Below are positions 35,482 through 44,844 of a DNA stretch of 52,199 nucleotides, piece after piece; position 1 is the first letter of the stretch; each line of letters opens with the position of its first letter. Below the pieces are notes generated by a model that did no database searches, was not told the origin of the DNA, and saw only the letters and a program-made list of their open reading frames with translations. The DNA lies in assembly GCF_000518805.1 (NCBI RefSeq), contig NZ_JAEH01000041.1:1-52199 (forward strand), read 5' to 3'. A program made the translations under genes and the position numbers. This DNA is from Shewanella waksmanii ATCC BAA-643 (GTDB taxonomy: Bacteria; Pseudomonadota; Gammaproteobacteria; Enterobacterales; Shewanellaceae).

Positions 35482-35958
35482 CTAATTTTTGGCAGATTCA
35501 CTTTGGTTGTCGACCCAAGCCTCTGTGCCATACAAAGGCACTGTCGACAGTGCGTGTTTATGGCTCCCATTGGTCTCTTTGGTTGAATACGACAAATACA
35601 GCAAAGTTTGATTTTCTGCATCGTAAATTCGACGCACTTTTAGTGATTTAAATAAGATGCTTAACGACTCTTTAAATACAATTTCACCATTTTTACTGCG
35701 GTCAATCGCTGCAATATCGGCACGACTTATCGGCCCGGTTTGTCGGCAGGAAATGCTCATGTCCGACGGATCGGCAAAATCTAAATTGGCTTCCACTCGG
35801 CTAATATGGCAAGTCACCCCGGCAATTTTTGGATCGTCACGAGCATCTATCACCACATCTTTGGTGGTAAACAGCCCCAAACTCACTTTACCAACATCAT
35901 CGCCGCAACCCGCCAGCAAGATTGTGCCTAATAAACCCAGCAATAAACGCTGTATCAT
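35482..35958 (-). CDS. creA: CreA family lipoprotein
   Basis: From the ATG at 35958 the protein has 158 residues. The N terminus is a lipoprotein signal with lipobox LLAGC (Cys18), so it is probably a membrane-anchored periplasmic protein; E. coli CreA has a plain signal. Family blocks are VDARDDPKIAGVTCHISR, SCRQTGPIS and FKSLKVRRIYDAENQTLLYLSYS. CreA is a conserved periplasmic protein of unknown biochemical role, first named for its position beside creBCD; no creBCD genes are present here. The open frame starts at a TTG two codons earlier, but the AAGGGA site better fits the ATG. Confidence 0.9.
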   Translation of the reverse strand: MIQRLLLGLLGTILLAGCGDDVGKVSLGLFTTKDVVIDARDDPKIAGVTCHISRVEANLDFADPSDMSISCRQTGPISRADIAAIDRSKNGEIVFKESLSILFKSLKVRRIYDAENQTLLYLSYSTKETNGSHKHALSTVPLYGTEAWVDNQSESAKN

Positions 35959-36017
35959 TGTCAAATTTCCCTTATTCCATTAGTATCTTCAGTCTATCAG
36001 CGTTCAACGCCAATAGC

Positions 36018-37385
36018 TTATTTCCCATTAAATACTTTTTGCGCCCAGCGCGTTAAACCCGCAGTTACACTACCAAAGTGATCCCCTACCACAATCGGTA
36101 CTTGCGGATAGAGCGATGCGATAACACTGTAAATCGCAGGGCTTCGTGCGGTACCGCCAGTGACGTATATTACCTCTGGTGCTTGGCCTGCTTGTTCAAC
36201 CGCCCGCTGCATTAAATGAGTAATTTTACTACTAGGAGCCTGAATTGCTTCAATAAACATAGCCTCAGTCACATTGGCGTGTAGTCCACGGTGCAAATAA
36301 TCTAGTGGCGCGTCGGTGGCAACATTATCCGATAAAGCAATTTTTACTGATTCAGCACTTCGCACAATACGATAGCCCAATTGATCAGCTTGCACCTTTA
36401 ATAAACGCTGCAATAACTGAGGTGATTGAGCATCTTTAATGAGATCTAAAATGAGTGTTTTTGAACCCAAAGCGGCAAATTCGCGCTGTGCACTGATATC
36501 ATTGACTGCAACCGCATTCCAAAAAGGTTTACTTGGCACTGGTAGGCCATTGGTCATTAGCGTATCTAAACCCAGGTGTGGCATAAATGCGCCCATAGCG
36601 AGCGCTATATCAAGATCGTTACCACCAATACGCTGTCCGGTATGAGCCAGAAAGTCAGCACTTCTGTCGGAGTTACCACTTAAAGTCGGCCCCATGTTCA
36701 CCACAGAGCAGTCAGTAGTACCACCACCCACATCGACCACTAACACACATTTATCTTCAGTTAGGCTCGCTTCATAATCCATACCTGCGGCAATCGGCTC
36801 AAACAAGAAAGCCACATCAACAAAGCCGGCACGCCTTGCCGCTAAACGTAGAATTGATTCTGCTTGTTGATTGCTCTCTTCACCGCCAATCCCTTGGAAG
36901 TTTACCGGACGCCCCACGACGGCATGGGTAATTGGCTCACCTAAACTTTGCTCGGCAGATTGCTTCACATGGAGCATCATCATAGTGACAATATCTTCAA
37001 ACAGAGCAATCTGTTCGCTACGCAAGCCTTTTGCGCCCAAAAATGATTTGGGTGAGCGGACATAAAAGCCTTCTTCAGGCATATCTAAATAAGCATCAAT
37101 TGCTGCTTGTCCGACAAATACAGCCTGCTCATCAGCGTAAAGATCTAACTCTCGTCTCGCCGCTCGGGCACGCGCTAATTGGGAGGAACGTAATTTGGCA
37201 TAGTCTGGTCTAAATGCAGCTGGCATTTGATTTAGCACTGCTTCAGCGATCAGTTCCCTGTCCATTGCATAAAGGGTGGAGCTAATGTACTGGCTACCAT
37301 CAACTAGCGGTACAAGCTTCACTTCACCCGCAGCCATTACACCGACAGCACAATTGGCACTGCCGTAGTCAAAACCAACAAACAT
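36018..37385 (-). CDS. yegD: Hsp70-like chaperone YegD
   Basis: The 455-residue protein has an actin/Hsp70 ATPase fold: phosphate-1 FVGFDYGSANCAVGV, connecting FEPIAAGMDYEAS, phosphate-2 LVVDVGGGTTDCSV and adenosine motif EVIYVTGGTARSPAI. It ends after the ATPase domain and so lacks the DnaK substrate-binding domain, as E. coli YegD does. The GGG-TTDC loop and the full set of ATP motifs suggest an active ATPase; the client is unknown. A GGAG ribosome site lies 7 nt before the ATG. The gene is divergent from the large plus-strand gene that follows. Confidence 0.93.
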   Translation of the reverse strand: MFVGFDYGSANCAVGVMAAGEVKLVPLVDGSQYISSTLYAMDRELIAEAVLNQMPAAFRPDYAKLRSSQLARARAARRELDLYADEQAVFVGQAAIDAYLDMPEEGFYVRSPKSFLGAKGLRSEQIALFEDIVTMMMLHVKQSAEQSLGEPITHAVVGRPVNFQGIGGEESNQQAESILRLAARRAGFVDVAFLFEPIAAGMDYEASLTEDKCVLVVDVGGGTTDCSVVNMGPTLSGNSDRSADFLAHTGQRIGGNDLDIALAMGAFMPHLGLDTLMTNGLPVPSKPFWNAVAVNDISAQREFAALGSKTLILDLIKDAQSPQLLQRLLKVQADQLGYRIVRSAESVKIALSDNVATDAPLDYLHRGLHANVTEAMFIEAIQAPSSKITHLMQRAVEQAGQAPEVIYVTGGTARSPAIYSVIASLYPQVPIVVGDHFGSVTAGLTRWAQKVFNGK

Positions 37386-37643
37386 GGTTCACTCCAAAGA
37401 CTCTAAAAAAGCCGGCAAAGTTAACACACTCGGTGTAAAAGGCAATGGCAACAACAAAAATTCCTACAGGTCATCACAAATAGTAAAACGCCGTAATCGA
37501 CTACTAGCGTTGCAACCAATATTCAAAAATAAGAAATATATAATTTCCCATAGTACTTCTGACTGTATATTCGAAATCAAGTTTGATTAATTAATAACCT
37601 ATAACTAGTCTAACTATTCAACTTATTTTACCTGAAACGTCTC
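37386..37643. other. AT-rich divergent intergenic region
   Basis: This 258-nt gap separates yegD from the 1359-residue receptor-like gene and must contain both promoters. An open frame of 68 codons (37384-37590) crosses it but starts inside the yegD start region and resembles nothing known, so I do not call it. Base composition becomes markedly AT-rich from about 37500. Confidence 0.5.
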
Positions 37644-40600
37644 ATGGATGCGGACAAAAAAACTCAAAAGAAAAGCAATTTAACTGCCTACTTAATTTTA
37701 ATACTCGCCGGTGTTGTCTCCACTGGAATCTATTTTGACTATAAAAGCGATATAGATAGGCAAGTTAATGTCGATTACTTTCGTCAACTATCCGAAGTTG
37801 AAGACTCTTTCAGCCATACAATAGCCAGAATAGCAGCGCTTAGTAAATATGATGATTCAAAAACCCTGGCGAGACAATACAATACCTATAGTGAAATAAA
37901 CCTAGATACTGCAAATGGAACCTGTTTATTCTTGGGTCCGCCCACTAGAGAGGATGCTAGCCGAGAACTAAATGGGGATAATCCCAAAAAAGGCGTAAGT
38001 GATATTTGTATTCGGAAAAAAGGTGAAGATAAAATAGACAACAATGATGAAGGTAATTTCCAAGCCATTGAGATTAACGAAGTACTGTCCCAGCTACCCA
38101 ACCAGTTTGATGAAATACTATTAGCTAACAATGATGACAAAATAATCGGCCATTCAAATAAATACAGCATCCATAACATCAGTAATATTAACAAGCTAAT
38201 CAATAAAATTTATAAAGAGGCCGAAAAGTCCGGCATATCGAAGATATTATCTAGCCGTGCCCAACCTTTAGCACCTACTGAAGGAAAAATAAGTTTGGGT
38301 CAAACCAGTTTTACGGATACAGAGTTAGGTGGACAACGTTATCGAATATTTTTTCATCCCATGGTTTACTCTGAACTTAACCAAGGTGATGAGCTGGTTT
38401 TAGTCGCGATACTCTCCCATGCGAAACTGATGAGTCGAGATCCGCTGTCCCATAACCTACCATTTTTAGTCAGTGGACTATTTTTGCTCTTAAGTATCTG
38501 GGTTGCGACGCTACTTTGGTTTTACCCTATCAATGCAAGCTTAACAAAGCTAACAAGAAACCTATCGATCGTTACGCTCTATGGACTACTGTTTACAGTT
38601 TTAGCACTGACCTTATCCCTAAGTTTCAAAAATCGAGTCAAAGACCACCGACATCAATTAACTGTCGAAAAAATCAAACAGTTTAGATTAGACTTTGAAA
38701 ACGACATAAATTATGCCACAGCAAATCTTTTAGAACAGAAACAACTATTTGAGTACATTTGGTCCATTGATGATAAAGTTGATTGCGAAGAGCTAACCGC
38801 TAAAGCAAAAAAAATTATCAACACCAACTTTTACCAGAAAAAAACAACGTCAAGAACTAAAAAAAATGAACAGTTAGAGGAGACTTTCAATCAGGGTAGT
38901 TGTTTCTTATCTAGTGAGACATTGCAATTTATAAAAGAAAATGTACAAGACGAAGATGAGACAGAAACTCATAGCATAAGGTTTATCGGTAACGACCTTA
39001 TTCCACCAAACGAAAGAAAAAACCATGCCCAAGATGGACAGCGACTTGATATAGAAAAAATCAAAAACGGCCTGACTCAGTACAATGGCGATCAACCATT
39101 CCCCCTTAGTGCTTTTATTGCCAACGATAAAGGTATTACAGTTTTATCCATTCATCATCACGAGGCCAATTTAACTAGCGGCACCAATCTGTCACATCGA
39201 AACTATATAAAACAAATTCAACGAGGTAATAGCTGGTCTCTCCCAACAAATAATAACCCGCAGATAAAAGGAGAAAAGTTCTACTTACAACGCCTTTACA
39301 ACGTCACCAACGGCTCTCTAGGCACTACCATCAGTGTACCGTCGAGCTTTCCGAATCAGGTTATCGCTGGTGATTACTATCTACCTAGTAGTCTATTAAT
39401 GTCCGTAGATAAACACGATTCAATAGAAAATAACCAATGGATATCTGATCTGATTATTATGATCAGTAATATTAATACTGGCGAAGTCATATTCCATACT
39501 GAGAATGAACGAAGTCTTAAAGAAAATCTAGTCACACTTAATAGCGAAAACTCAAAAGCCTTTGCAACATGGTTAGCCACTTCAGTCAGCAACGAAGAGG
39601 AACAACTTAGCTTTAAAGGTTTTTACCATGGTGAACCAGGGCGATATTACAAAACTCACAGTATTACAGGCCCTTATACTGTGACAGCTTTTCTACCTGA
39701 CAACAGCCTTAAAACGCTAACGGTTAATCAATTTTCATATTTACTAACCGCTATAACTATAGTAATAGCTATAACCTCATCATTGATGTATTTGTTCTAT
39801 ACACTCTATGTCGGTTTTAGAAATAAGTCGCGTACAGAAGTTGTAGTCAATGGTATAAAGCACCCTTTTTTCTATCGATTGCACCTACCAACATTAATTA
39901 CAGTCTGGTACTTAGTAGTAATAGAGTCATTGCAAGTCTCTGCAGCCATTTTTTCAATTACTTTAGCGAGTACTTTAGCATTAGCTGCGCTTTATATTCT
40001 CAAGGAGTTAAAAAAAAGCCGATCCCACTTCACCGATTTTAAGATAGAAAGCATTGTTAAGCATAAAGCCACATTCTCTACTGGAATTACGCTAGTAGCT
40101 TGCATAATAGTCATCACACCTACCTATCAATCTAGCCTGTTCACCTTCAATAAATATCAACAACTAGTGCACGAACATATTATGAAAAATAATACTCGAG
40201 ACATCTCCAAGTTCTACCGTGAGTATTACCCAAAAACACTGAGTCATTGTGTTAGTAAGCAAACTAAAATACCTATCTGCGAATGGTTTACCCAAGATAT
40301 AACTAAAGCCTCCAAGCCTGTCGATTTTACAACTTACACACAGTTAAGGTTACTTGAGCACTATGTAGATGAACAGTTGTCTGCGGTTGTAGAGGAACAA
40401 GCTAAATTGCCCCCGGTTGAGCTGTTAGGTCTTTCAAGCCTATGGGTAATACTCTCGATTTTGCTCAGTGCGAGTTGGCTCATAATATACAGCTGGTGGG
40501 TCAAGCCAAGATTACTTTTGTCTACAGGTACTCGGAAACACTTAACACTCATGCGGAGGCTTAATCGCAGTCTAGCTTTATCTGAGCTAAAAACAAACCA

Positions 40601-41723
40601 AGACGCGAGTGGGTCACAAACGGCCAAGTTAACAATTTGTTTGGGCATGACTAAGCGCCATGGCGAAAGCCTACCGCATGCGCTTGCTACTAGGGATGAC
40701 GACTTATTTCGTGAACTAAAATCGGCAGTTAGTGCTGATCAATCAAATTACCAGCCCTTAGAGCAATTGAATGAACACCCACAGCAAGCTAACCAAACGA
40801 TCAATTATAGAGAAATGTTACCTAGCATAAAATATTCATACGACGCTGCTGAAAATGCCATGTCTCTATGGGATCTAGAAATTTGTCTTGAAACTCACTT
40901 CACACGCACACAATTGCTGCGTCTTATTGAAGAGCTCAAGCAACAAAATCAAGTCACCAACCTAACCGTTACCCTGCATTGCTCTAGTTCTACATTAGAT
41001 AAATTGAACTGGCTGGACGAGTTACAGCTTAAGAAGTTTGAAACTTTGGAACATAGAGATATGTTAGCTTGGTCTGAATGTCTAATGGACTTTGATGTTG
41101 AGCTGGCAAATGAGCTGGATACTTACTATATCGGCCTAGACAAAAGCATCGCTGTCAAAGAGCAAACGTCCCTACCCGAACTAGCAGCTATTCCGTTGCA
41201 ACTAAAGCGTTTCTATTGCAACGAAAAAAGTTCAGACCTCACTACTAAGTTTAACCGAAATTTATCTCGAGCCCACACGTACAGCTATTTACTACATCAT
41301 TACAGTGCGACCTATCGATATAAGTGGGAAAGCTGTAATGACAATGAAAAGCTAGCCTTATTCTATTTAGCACGAGATGAACAAATAAACCCCCAAAACA
41401 AAAACTTAATTAGTATTCTTGGTCAAAAAGGTTTGATCGAGCTTCACCCTAACGGCATCGATTTAAAGATAATTAATGAGACATTCAAAATCTATGTCAA
41501 ATACGCAGAATCTCAAAAGGTATTCGAACAGTTAAAGCGCCGTGGTTCAGCAGGCACTTGGAATAATTTCAAAGTACCTTTTACTATCCTAATTTTTATG
41601 GCTGTCATAGGTTTAGCACTAACGTCTGGCCAATCAATATTTGTGTTGTTAGGCGGCATCAGTGCGGCTCTTTCATCTATAGCCAGCATTAGGACTAATA
41701 TGGGGAATGGTCTACCTAAGTAG
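37644..41723 (+). CDS. Giant multi-pass Cache-like sensor with degenerate STAND-like region
   Basis: I do not recognise a named family. The 1359-residue protein has TM1 at 14-32, an outside region (33-270), TM2 and TM3 (272-295, 305-328), a second outside region (about 330-695) with the Cache-type motif GTNLSHRNYIKQI at 513-525, and further helices at 696-720, 746-795 and 809-832. After a third outside loop and TM at 927-955 comes a cytoplasmic region of about 350 residues. In it GMTKRHGES (about 1000) sits where a P-loop would be but lacks GKS/T. LWDLEICLETHFTR and LTVTLHCSSSTLDKL recall the arginine/Walker-B and sensor strands of novel STAND NTPases. NEKLALFYLARDEQINPQN and two C-terminal helices (about 1312-1355) also fit such proteins. 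The gene is alone, AT-rich and flanked by core genes, which suggests transfer. Its role is unknown. Confidence 0.75.
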   Translation: MDADKKTQKKSNLTAYLILILAGVVSTGIYFDYKSDIDRQVNVDYFRQLSEVEDSFSHTIARIAALSKYDDSKTLARQYNTYSEINLDTANGTCLFLGPPTREDASRELNGDNPKKGVSDICIRKKGEDKIDNNDEGNFQAIEINEVLSQLPNQFDEILLANNDDKIIGHSNKYSIHNISNINKLINKIYKEAEKSGISKILSSRAQPLAPTEGKISLGQTSFTDTELGGQRYRIFFHPMVYSELNQGDELVLVAILSHAKLMSRDPLSHNLPFLVSGLFLLLSIWVATLLWFYPINASLTKLTRNLSIVTLYGLLFTVLALTLSLSFKNRVKDHRHQLTVEKIKQFRLDFENDINYATANLLEQKQLFEYIWSIDDKVDCEELTAKAKKIINTNFYQKKTTSRTKKNEQLEETFNQGSCFLSSETLQFIKENVQDEDETETHSIRFIGNDLIPPNERKNHAQDGQRLDIEKIKNGLTQYNGDQPFPLSAFIANDKGITVLSIHHHEANLTSGTNLSHRNYIKQIQRGNSWSLPTNNNPQIKGEKFYLQRLYNVTNGSLGTTISVPSSFPNQVIAGDYYLPSSLLMSVDKHDSIENNQWISDLIIMISNINTGEVIFHTENERSLKENLVTLNSENSKAFATWLATSVSNEEEQLSFKGFYHGEPGRYYKTHSITGPYTVTAFLPDNSLKTLTVNQFSYLLTAITIVIAITSSLMYLFYTLYVGFRNKSRTEVVVNGIKHPFFYRLHLPTLITVWYLVVIESLQVSAAIFSITLASTLALAALYILKELKKSRSHFTDFKIESIVKHKATFSTGITLVACIIVITPTYQSSLFTFNKYQQLVHEHIMKNNTRDISKFYREYYPKTLSHCVSKQTKIPICEWFTQDITKASKPVDFTTYTQLRLLEHYVDEQLSAVVEEQAKLPPVELLGLSSLWVILSILLSASWLIIYSWWVKPRLLLSTGTRKHLTLMRRLNRSLALSELKTNQDASGSQTAKLTICLGMTKRHGESLPHALATRDDDLFRELKSAVSADQSNYQPLEQLNEHPQQANQTINYREMLPSIKYSYDAAENAMSLWDLEICLETHFTRTQLLRLIEELKQQNQVTNLTVTLHCSSSTLDKLNWLDELQLKKFETLEHRDMLAWSECLMDFDVELANELDTYYIGLDKSIAVKEQTSLPELAAIPLQLKRFYCNEKSSDLTTKFNRNLSRAHTYSYLLHHYSATYRYKWESCNDNEKLALFYLARDEQINPQNKNLISILGQKGLIELHPNGIDLKIINETFKIYVKYAESQKVFEQLKRRGSAGTWNNFKVPFTILIFMAVIGLALTSGQSIFVLLGGISAALSSIASIRTNMGNGLPK

Positions 41724-41731
41724 GTAAACGT

Positions 41732-42052
41732 TTAAATTAACTTAAAGCTAATCACGTAAAGCTGCTCGGTATCGGGGTAGACATCGCGGATAATTTGCTT
41801 GAGCTTATCTAACGGAAGATATTCTTGTTCAGCATGAAACTGATTAAGCTCGCTAAACAAGATGGGCTCGACACTCAGGATTTCAATGTCGCACACTTTG
41901 ACTTGGGTCTCTAAGGTAAACACAGCGACTTGAGTACCAGGAACATAATGGCTTTCAGCTTCGTCACGAATGGTTATGGTCTTCTTCCCCGAAGCCACTA
42001 GCGGGGTTAAAAACTCAAAAAAGGTAATGGTTGATGGGGCAATATCTGGCAT
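41732..42052 (-). CDS. yqfB: ASCH-domain N4-acetylcytidine amidohydrolase (YqfB)
   Basis: The 106-residue protein matches E. coli YqfB, a very small amidohydrolase that hydrolyses N4-acetylcytidine to cytidine. The core GKKTITIRDEAESHYVPG is nearly identical to E. coli. The reported catalytic residues Lys21, Thr24 and Glu74 correspond to Lys24, Thr27 and Glu77 (HAEQE) here. The closing QLYVISFKLI also fits. It converges with the giant receptor gene with an 8-nt gap and no terminator in between. The ribosome site is weak (AAAGAA). Confidence 0.94.
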   Translation of the reverse strand: MPDIAPSTITFFEFLTPLVASGKKTITIRDEAESHYVPGTQVAVFTLETQVKVCDIEILSVEPILFSELNQFHAEQEYLPLDKLKQIIRDVYPDTEQLYVISFKLI

Positions 42053-42231
42053 ATATTAGTTCTTTTAGGAAAAATGACAGCTAGTACATGTCTAATTATA
42101 CCATGTTTATTGGCCAACTAACGCGACATATTTATAAAAGTAATTGGTGTTACTTAATGTACAGTTACCAAAAAAATCAAAACCACACATTAGAGTTTTA
42201 TTGCATATACTTCCCCCTTTTAGTTCGGCTT

Positions 42232-42274
42232 AAAAAAATAAGGGGGTAAACATCAAGAGTTACACCCTTATTTT
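42232..42274 (-). terminator. Terminator after the cysteine-rich peptide gene
   Basis: Arms 42235-42249 and 42260-42274 pair over 15 bp with one mismatch around a 10-nt loop. The minus-strand transcript ends in a T run (complement of 42232-42238). It lies 14 nt past the peptide stop. Confidence 0.85.
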
Positions 42275-42288
42275 CTTAGTTCGTCTAT

Positions 42289-42495
42289 TTAGTAGTAATT
42301 ACAAGAACCCGGTACTTGGCGGGCACACGCTCTAAACTCATTACTGCATTGCATCGGTGTTTTGTCGCCCGACACTAAACAAGCCTCCCAAGCACGATTA
42401 CACTGAGAACAAGATGGGTTAAATGCGTATGCAGTTACAGCTGCGCCTAACCCTAAACCCACTATTACAACTTTAAACATTTTGCTAATTGTCAT
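42289..42495 (-). CDS. Small secreted six-cysteine peptide (twin CX6C)
   Basis: The 68-residue product is not a family I recognise. It has a good signal peptide (hydrophobic 7-22, cleavage after AYA at 24), leaving a mature peptide of about 44 residues with six cysteines: 29, 32, 39, 50, 57 and 65. The pattern C-x2-C-x6-C-x10-C-x6-C-x7-C contains two CX6C pairs around a KTP turn, which would suit a disulfide-linked helical hairpin. AAGGA lies 7-8 nt before the ATG and a good terminator follows, so this is a real monocistronic gene. A metal-binding or secreted peptide role is possible but unproven. Confidence 0.8.
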   Translation of the reverse strand: MTISKMFKVVIVGLGLGAAVTAYAFNPSCSQCNRAWEACLVSGDKTPMQCSNEFRACARQVPGSCNYY

Positions 42496-42679
42496 TATTA
42501 TATCCTTATAATCAGTTACTCATTGCCCAATATTAGACAAATTTAAGTTAGCACTATTAAAATCCTACCAGCAATAACCCAAAAGTTTATATTCAGAACT
42601 GTTAGGTCAACAAAATGTCGTCAAAAATAGCACAAACAAATTGACAAGATATAAAGACAATCGAGATTAGACCAAAAAT

Positions 42680-42707
42680 AAATAAGGCCGCATTAGCGAC
42701 CTTATTT
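42680..42707 (-). terminator. Terminator after trhO
   Basis: Stem AAATAAGGCCGC / GCGACCTTATTT (one mismatch) with an ATTA loop, followed on the minus strand by ATTTTTGG. It lies 22 nt past the trhO stop. Confidence 0.88.
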
Positions 42708-42729
42708 AAATATATTGTTTAGAAAGAGT

Positions 42730-43707
42730 TTATTTATTCTGCTGACTTTGCTTCACTTGTGCTTTACGGTCACGGCGTTGTTCAATAACTTTATTTACAT
42801 CACTGCCGATATGACTTTCGCCACGTTTAGCGGCTAGTTGCACCTGCTTTTCACGCTCAGCAAATCGCTGTCTTTGTTTCTCAGAAATACTATCAATACA
42901 GTGCGGGCAACTGACACCTTTTACATAGTGTTCGCTGGCTTTATCTTGCTCGGTAATAGGTAATCGACAGGCGTTACATTGGTCGTAATCACCTTTCTCA
43001 AGATCGTGATTAACTGAAACACGATTGTCGAATACAAAACACTCTCCTTGCCATAGGCTGTCTTTTTGATCGACTTCTTCTAGGTATTTAAGTACGCCAC
43101 CTTCTAGGTGATAAACCTCATCGAACCCCTGCTCTTTTAAATAAGCGGTCGATTTTTCACAGCGAATACCCCCCGTGCAAAACATGGCCACTTTTTTGTG
43201 TTGTTGCGGGTCTAGGTTATCTTTTACGTAGTCAGGAAACTCTCTAAAGGTCTTAGTTTTAGGATCTACCGCATGTTTGAAGGTACCAATATCGACTTCA
43301 TAATCGTTACGAGTATCAATAAGCAACACTTCTGGATCAGAAATCAGTTTATTCCAATCTTTAGGTTTCACGTAGGTACCAACCACTCTACGTGGATCAA
43401 TACCTTCAACACCCATAGTCACAATCTCTTTTTTAAGTTTAACTTTGGTGCGATAGAACGGCATTTCGTCGTCAAAAGAGAGTTTGTACACAATATTGTC
43501 TAGTCCAGGCTGCTCACCCAACCAAACTAGTAGTGCATCAATCGCGCTTTGGCTGCCAGCTACGGTGCCGTTAATGCCTTCGTTGGCTAACAGTAAAGTA
43601 CCTTTAATTTGCAAGCGTTCCATCTGTTGTAACAACGGCACTTGTAATTGCTCGTGATCGGCTAAGGTGACAAATTTATATAGGGCACACACAACAACTT
43701 TTGACAT
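42730..43707 (-). CDS. trhO: tRNA uridine(34) hydroxylase TrhO (rhodanese domain)
   Basis: TrhO (YceA) hydroxylates uridine 34 of certain tRNAs using oxygen, the first step to 5-(carboxy)methoxyuridine. The 325-residue protein has the N-terminal acylphosphatase-like domain ([17 protein letters not shown]), then a rhodanese domain with [15 protein letters not shown] and the active-site loop [14 protein letters not shown]-terminal cysteine block follows (QCNACRLPI ... VSCPHC), consistent with a zinc site. The basic, glutamine-rich tail is usual for the family. GAGGATGTT precedes the ATG. It is a single-gene transcript by terminator placement. Confidence 0.95.
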   Translation of the reverse strand: MSKVVVCALYKFVTLADHEQLQVPLLQQMERLQIKGTLLLANEGINGTVAGSQSAIDALLVWLGEQPGLDNIVYKLSFDDEMPFYRTKVKLKKEIVTMGVEGIDPRRVVGTYVKPKDWNKLISDPEVLLIDTRNDYEVDIGTFKHAVDPKTKTFREFPDYVKDNLDPQQHKKVAMFCTGGIRCEKSTAYLKEQGFDEVYHLEGGVLKYLEEVDQKDSLWQGECFVFDNRVSVNHDLEKGDYDQCNACRLPITEQDKASEHYVKGVSCPHCIDSISEKQRQRFAEREKQVQLAAKRGESHIGSDVNKVIEQRRDRKAQVKQSQQNK

Positions 43708-43957
43708 AACATCCTCTTTGCTCGCTGAGGCTTAATCCCCAGTGCAGGTAACCACAATGATTGCTATTTATGAGTTAACAGCACTGCAATCATCACATAA
43801 TCGGGCGCAAATTCTACCTAGATCACACCCCAACAAACAGGGACAAAAAGTAAGGTTATTAAAATTATTCATAAATCTTGCTTGAGCCAAGGCAATAATC
43901 ACGCAAAAATGGCGCCTATAAACGCCAAATAGCGGCGAACTTTGCAAGGAACTGCCA

Positions 43958-44632
43958 GTGTCGACTCAACTTAATCAATCAACGCAACTACCGATATTAT
44001 ACTCTTTTAGGCGTTGTCCTTATGCCATGCGCGCTCGACTCGGATTACTACTTGGGCAGCAGTCGGTACAACTTAGAGAAATTATCCTTAAGCACAAACC
44101 ACAGCCCATGTTAGATGCCTCACCCAAAGGCACAGTGCCAGTATTAATATTGGCTAATGGACAAGTGATTGATGAGAGTTTAGACATCATGCTGTGGAGT
44201 TTAAGTCAATCTGATCCCAACAACCTATTATTAGCTGGCAGTGCAAAACAAGAGTTAGCGCAAGCGCTCATCGCAACCAATGATCAGCAATTTAAACCTT
44301 GGTTAGACAAGTACAAATATGCAGACCGCCATCCCGAACATGACGAGCAATACTACCGTCAGCAAGGTGAAACCTTTATTGCTCAGCTTGAAGCCCTGCT
44401 AGGTAAACATGACAATTTATTAAGCGAGCACGCTAGCATTGCTGATTTTGCAATCTTTCCGTTTATTCGCCAATTTGCCCATGTTGATCGCGATTGGTTC
44501 TTTCAGGCCAACTATCCACAGGTGCAAAGGTGGTTGACCGGGCACATCAACAGTGAGGTATTTACTCAGGCAATGAAAAAATACCTACAGTGGCTCGATG
44601 ACCCTAGCCCTATTACTTTTGGTGCCAGCTAA
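43958..44632 (+). CDS. Glutathione S-transferase family protein
   Basis: The 224-residue protein has an N-terminal thioredoxin-like domain with YSFRRCPYAMRARLGLLL, followed by the cis-proline block KGTVPVLILANGQVIDESLDIM that binds glutathione. A C-terminal helical domain carries SIADFAIFPFIRQFA. The CPYA motif gives an N-terminal cysteine, as in Omega/Beta-like GSTs and glutaredoxin-2, rather than a catalytic serine or tyrosine, so thiol transfer or deglutathionylation is likely. Translation starts at GTG (43958), 7 nt after AAGGA. No substrate can be named. It is convergent with the downstream lipoprotein gene. Confidence 0.88.
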   Translation: MSTQLNQSTQLPILYSFRRCPYAMRARLGLLLGQQSVQLREIILKHKPQPMLDASPKGTVPVLILANGQVIDESLDIMLWSLSQSDPNNLLLAGSAKQELAQALIATNDQQFKPWLDKYKYADRHPEHDEQYYRQQGETFIAQLEALLGKHDNLLSEHASIADFAIFPFIRQFAHVDRDWFFQANYPQVQRWLTGHINSEVFTQAMKKYLQWLDDPSPITFGAS

Positions 44633-44709
44633 GCGCTGCTAGCTTACACGGCTCCGCCAACATCCACTAACCAATGCCAACAAACGGCATCGACACACGA
44701 GCACCAGCC

Positions 44710-44746
44710 AAAAAAAGCCCGGTGATCCAATTGGGTCACCGGGCTT
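44710..44746 (-). terminator. Terminator after the choice-of-anchor-I lipoprotein
   Basis: A long stem from AAGCCCGGTGA to TCACCGGGCTT is extended through a T-G pair and CC/GG to an AATT loop. It runs into T on the minus strand (complement of A 44710-44716). It lies about 100 nt past the stop. Confidence 0.9.
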
Positions 44747-44844
44747 AACTCACTAAGCTAATCTGATTTGCTATGGTTTCGCGATTAACACCATGAATTA
44801 TAGCGCCATAGATAATCGCACCATCGACTAGCAAGCGCGTTAGC

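Noticed and set aside
37384..37590. Plus-strand open frame of 68 codons upstream of the giant receptor gene
   Set aside because: Starts within the yegD start codon region, has lysine/asparagine-rich sequence as random AT-rich DNA would give, and no ribosome site at a useful distance.
43795..43825. CRP-like TGTGATCTAGGTAG near the GST gene
   Set aside because: Only one half-site fits; the second half is TAGAA instead of TCACA.
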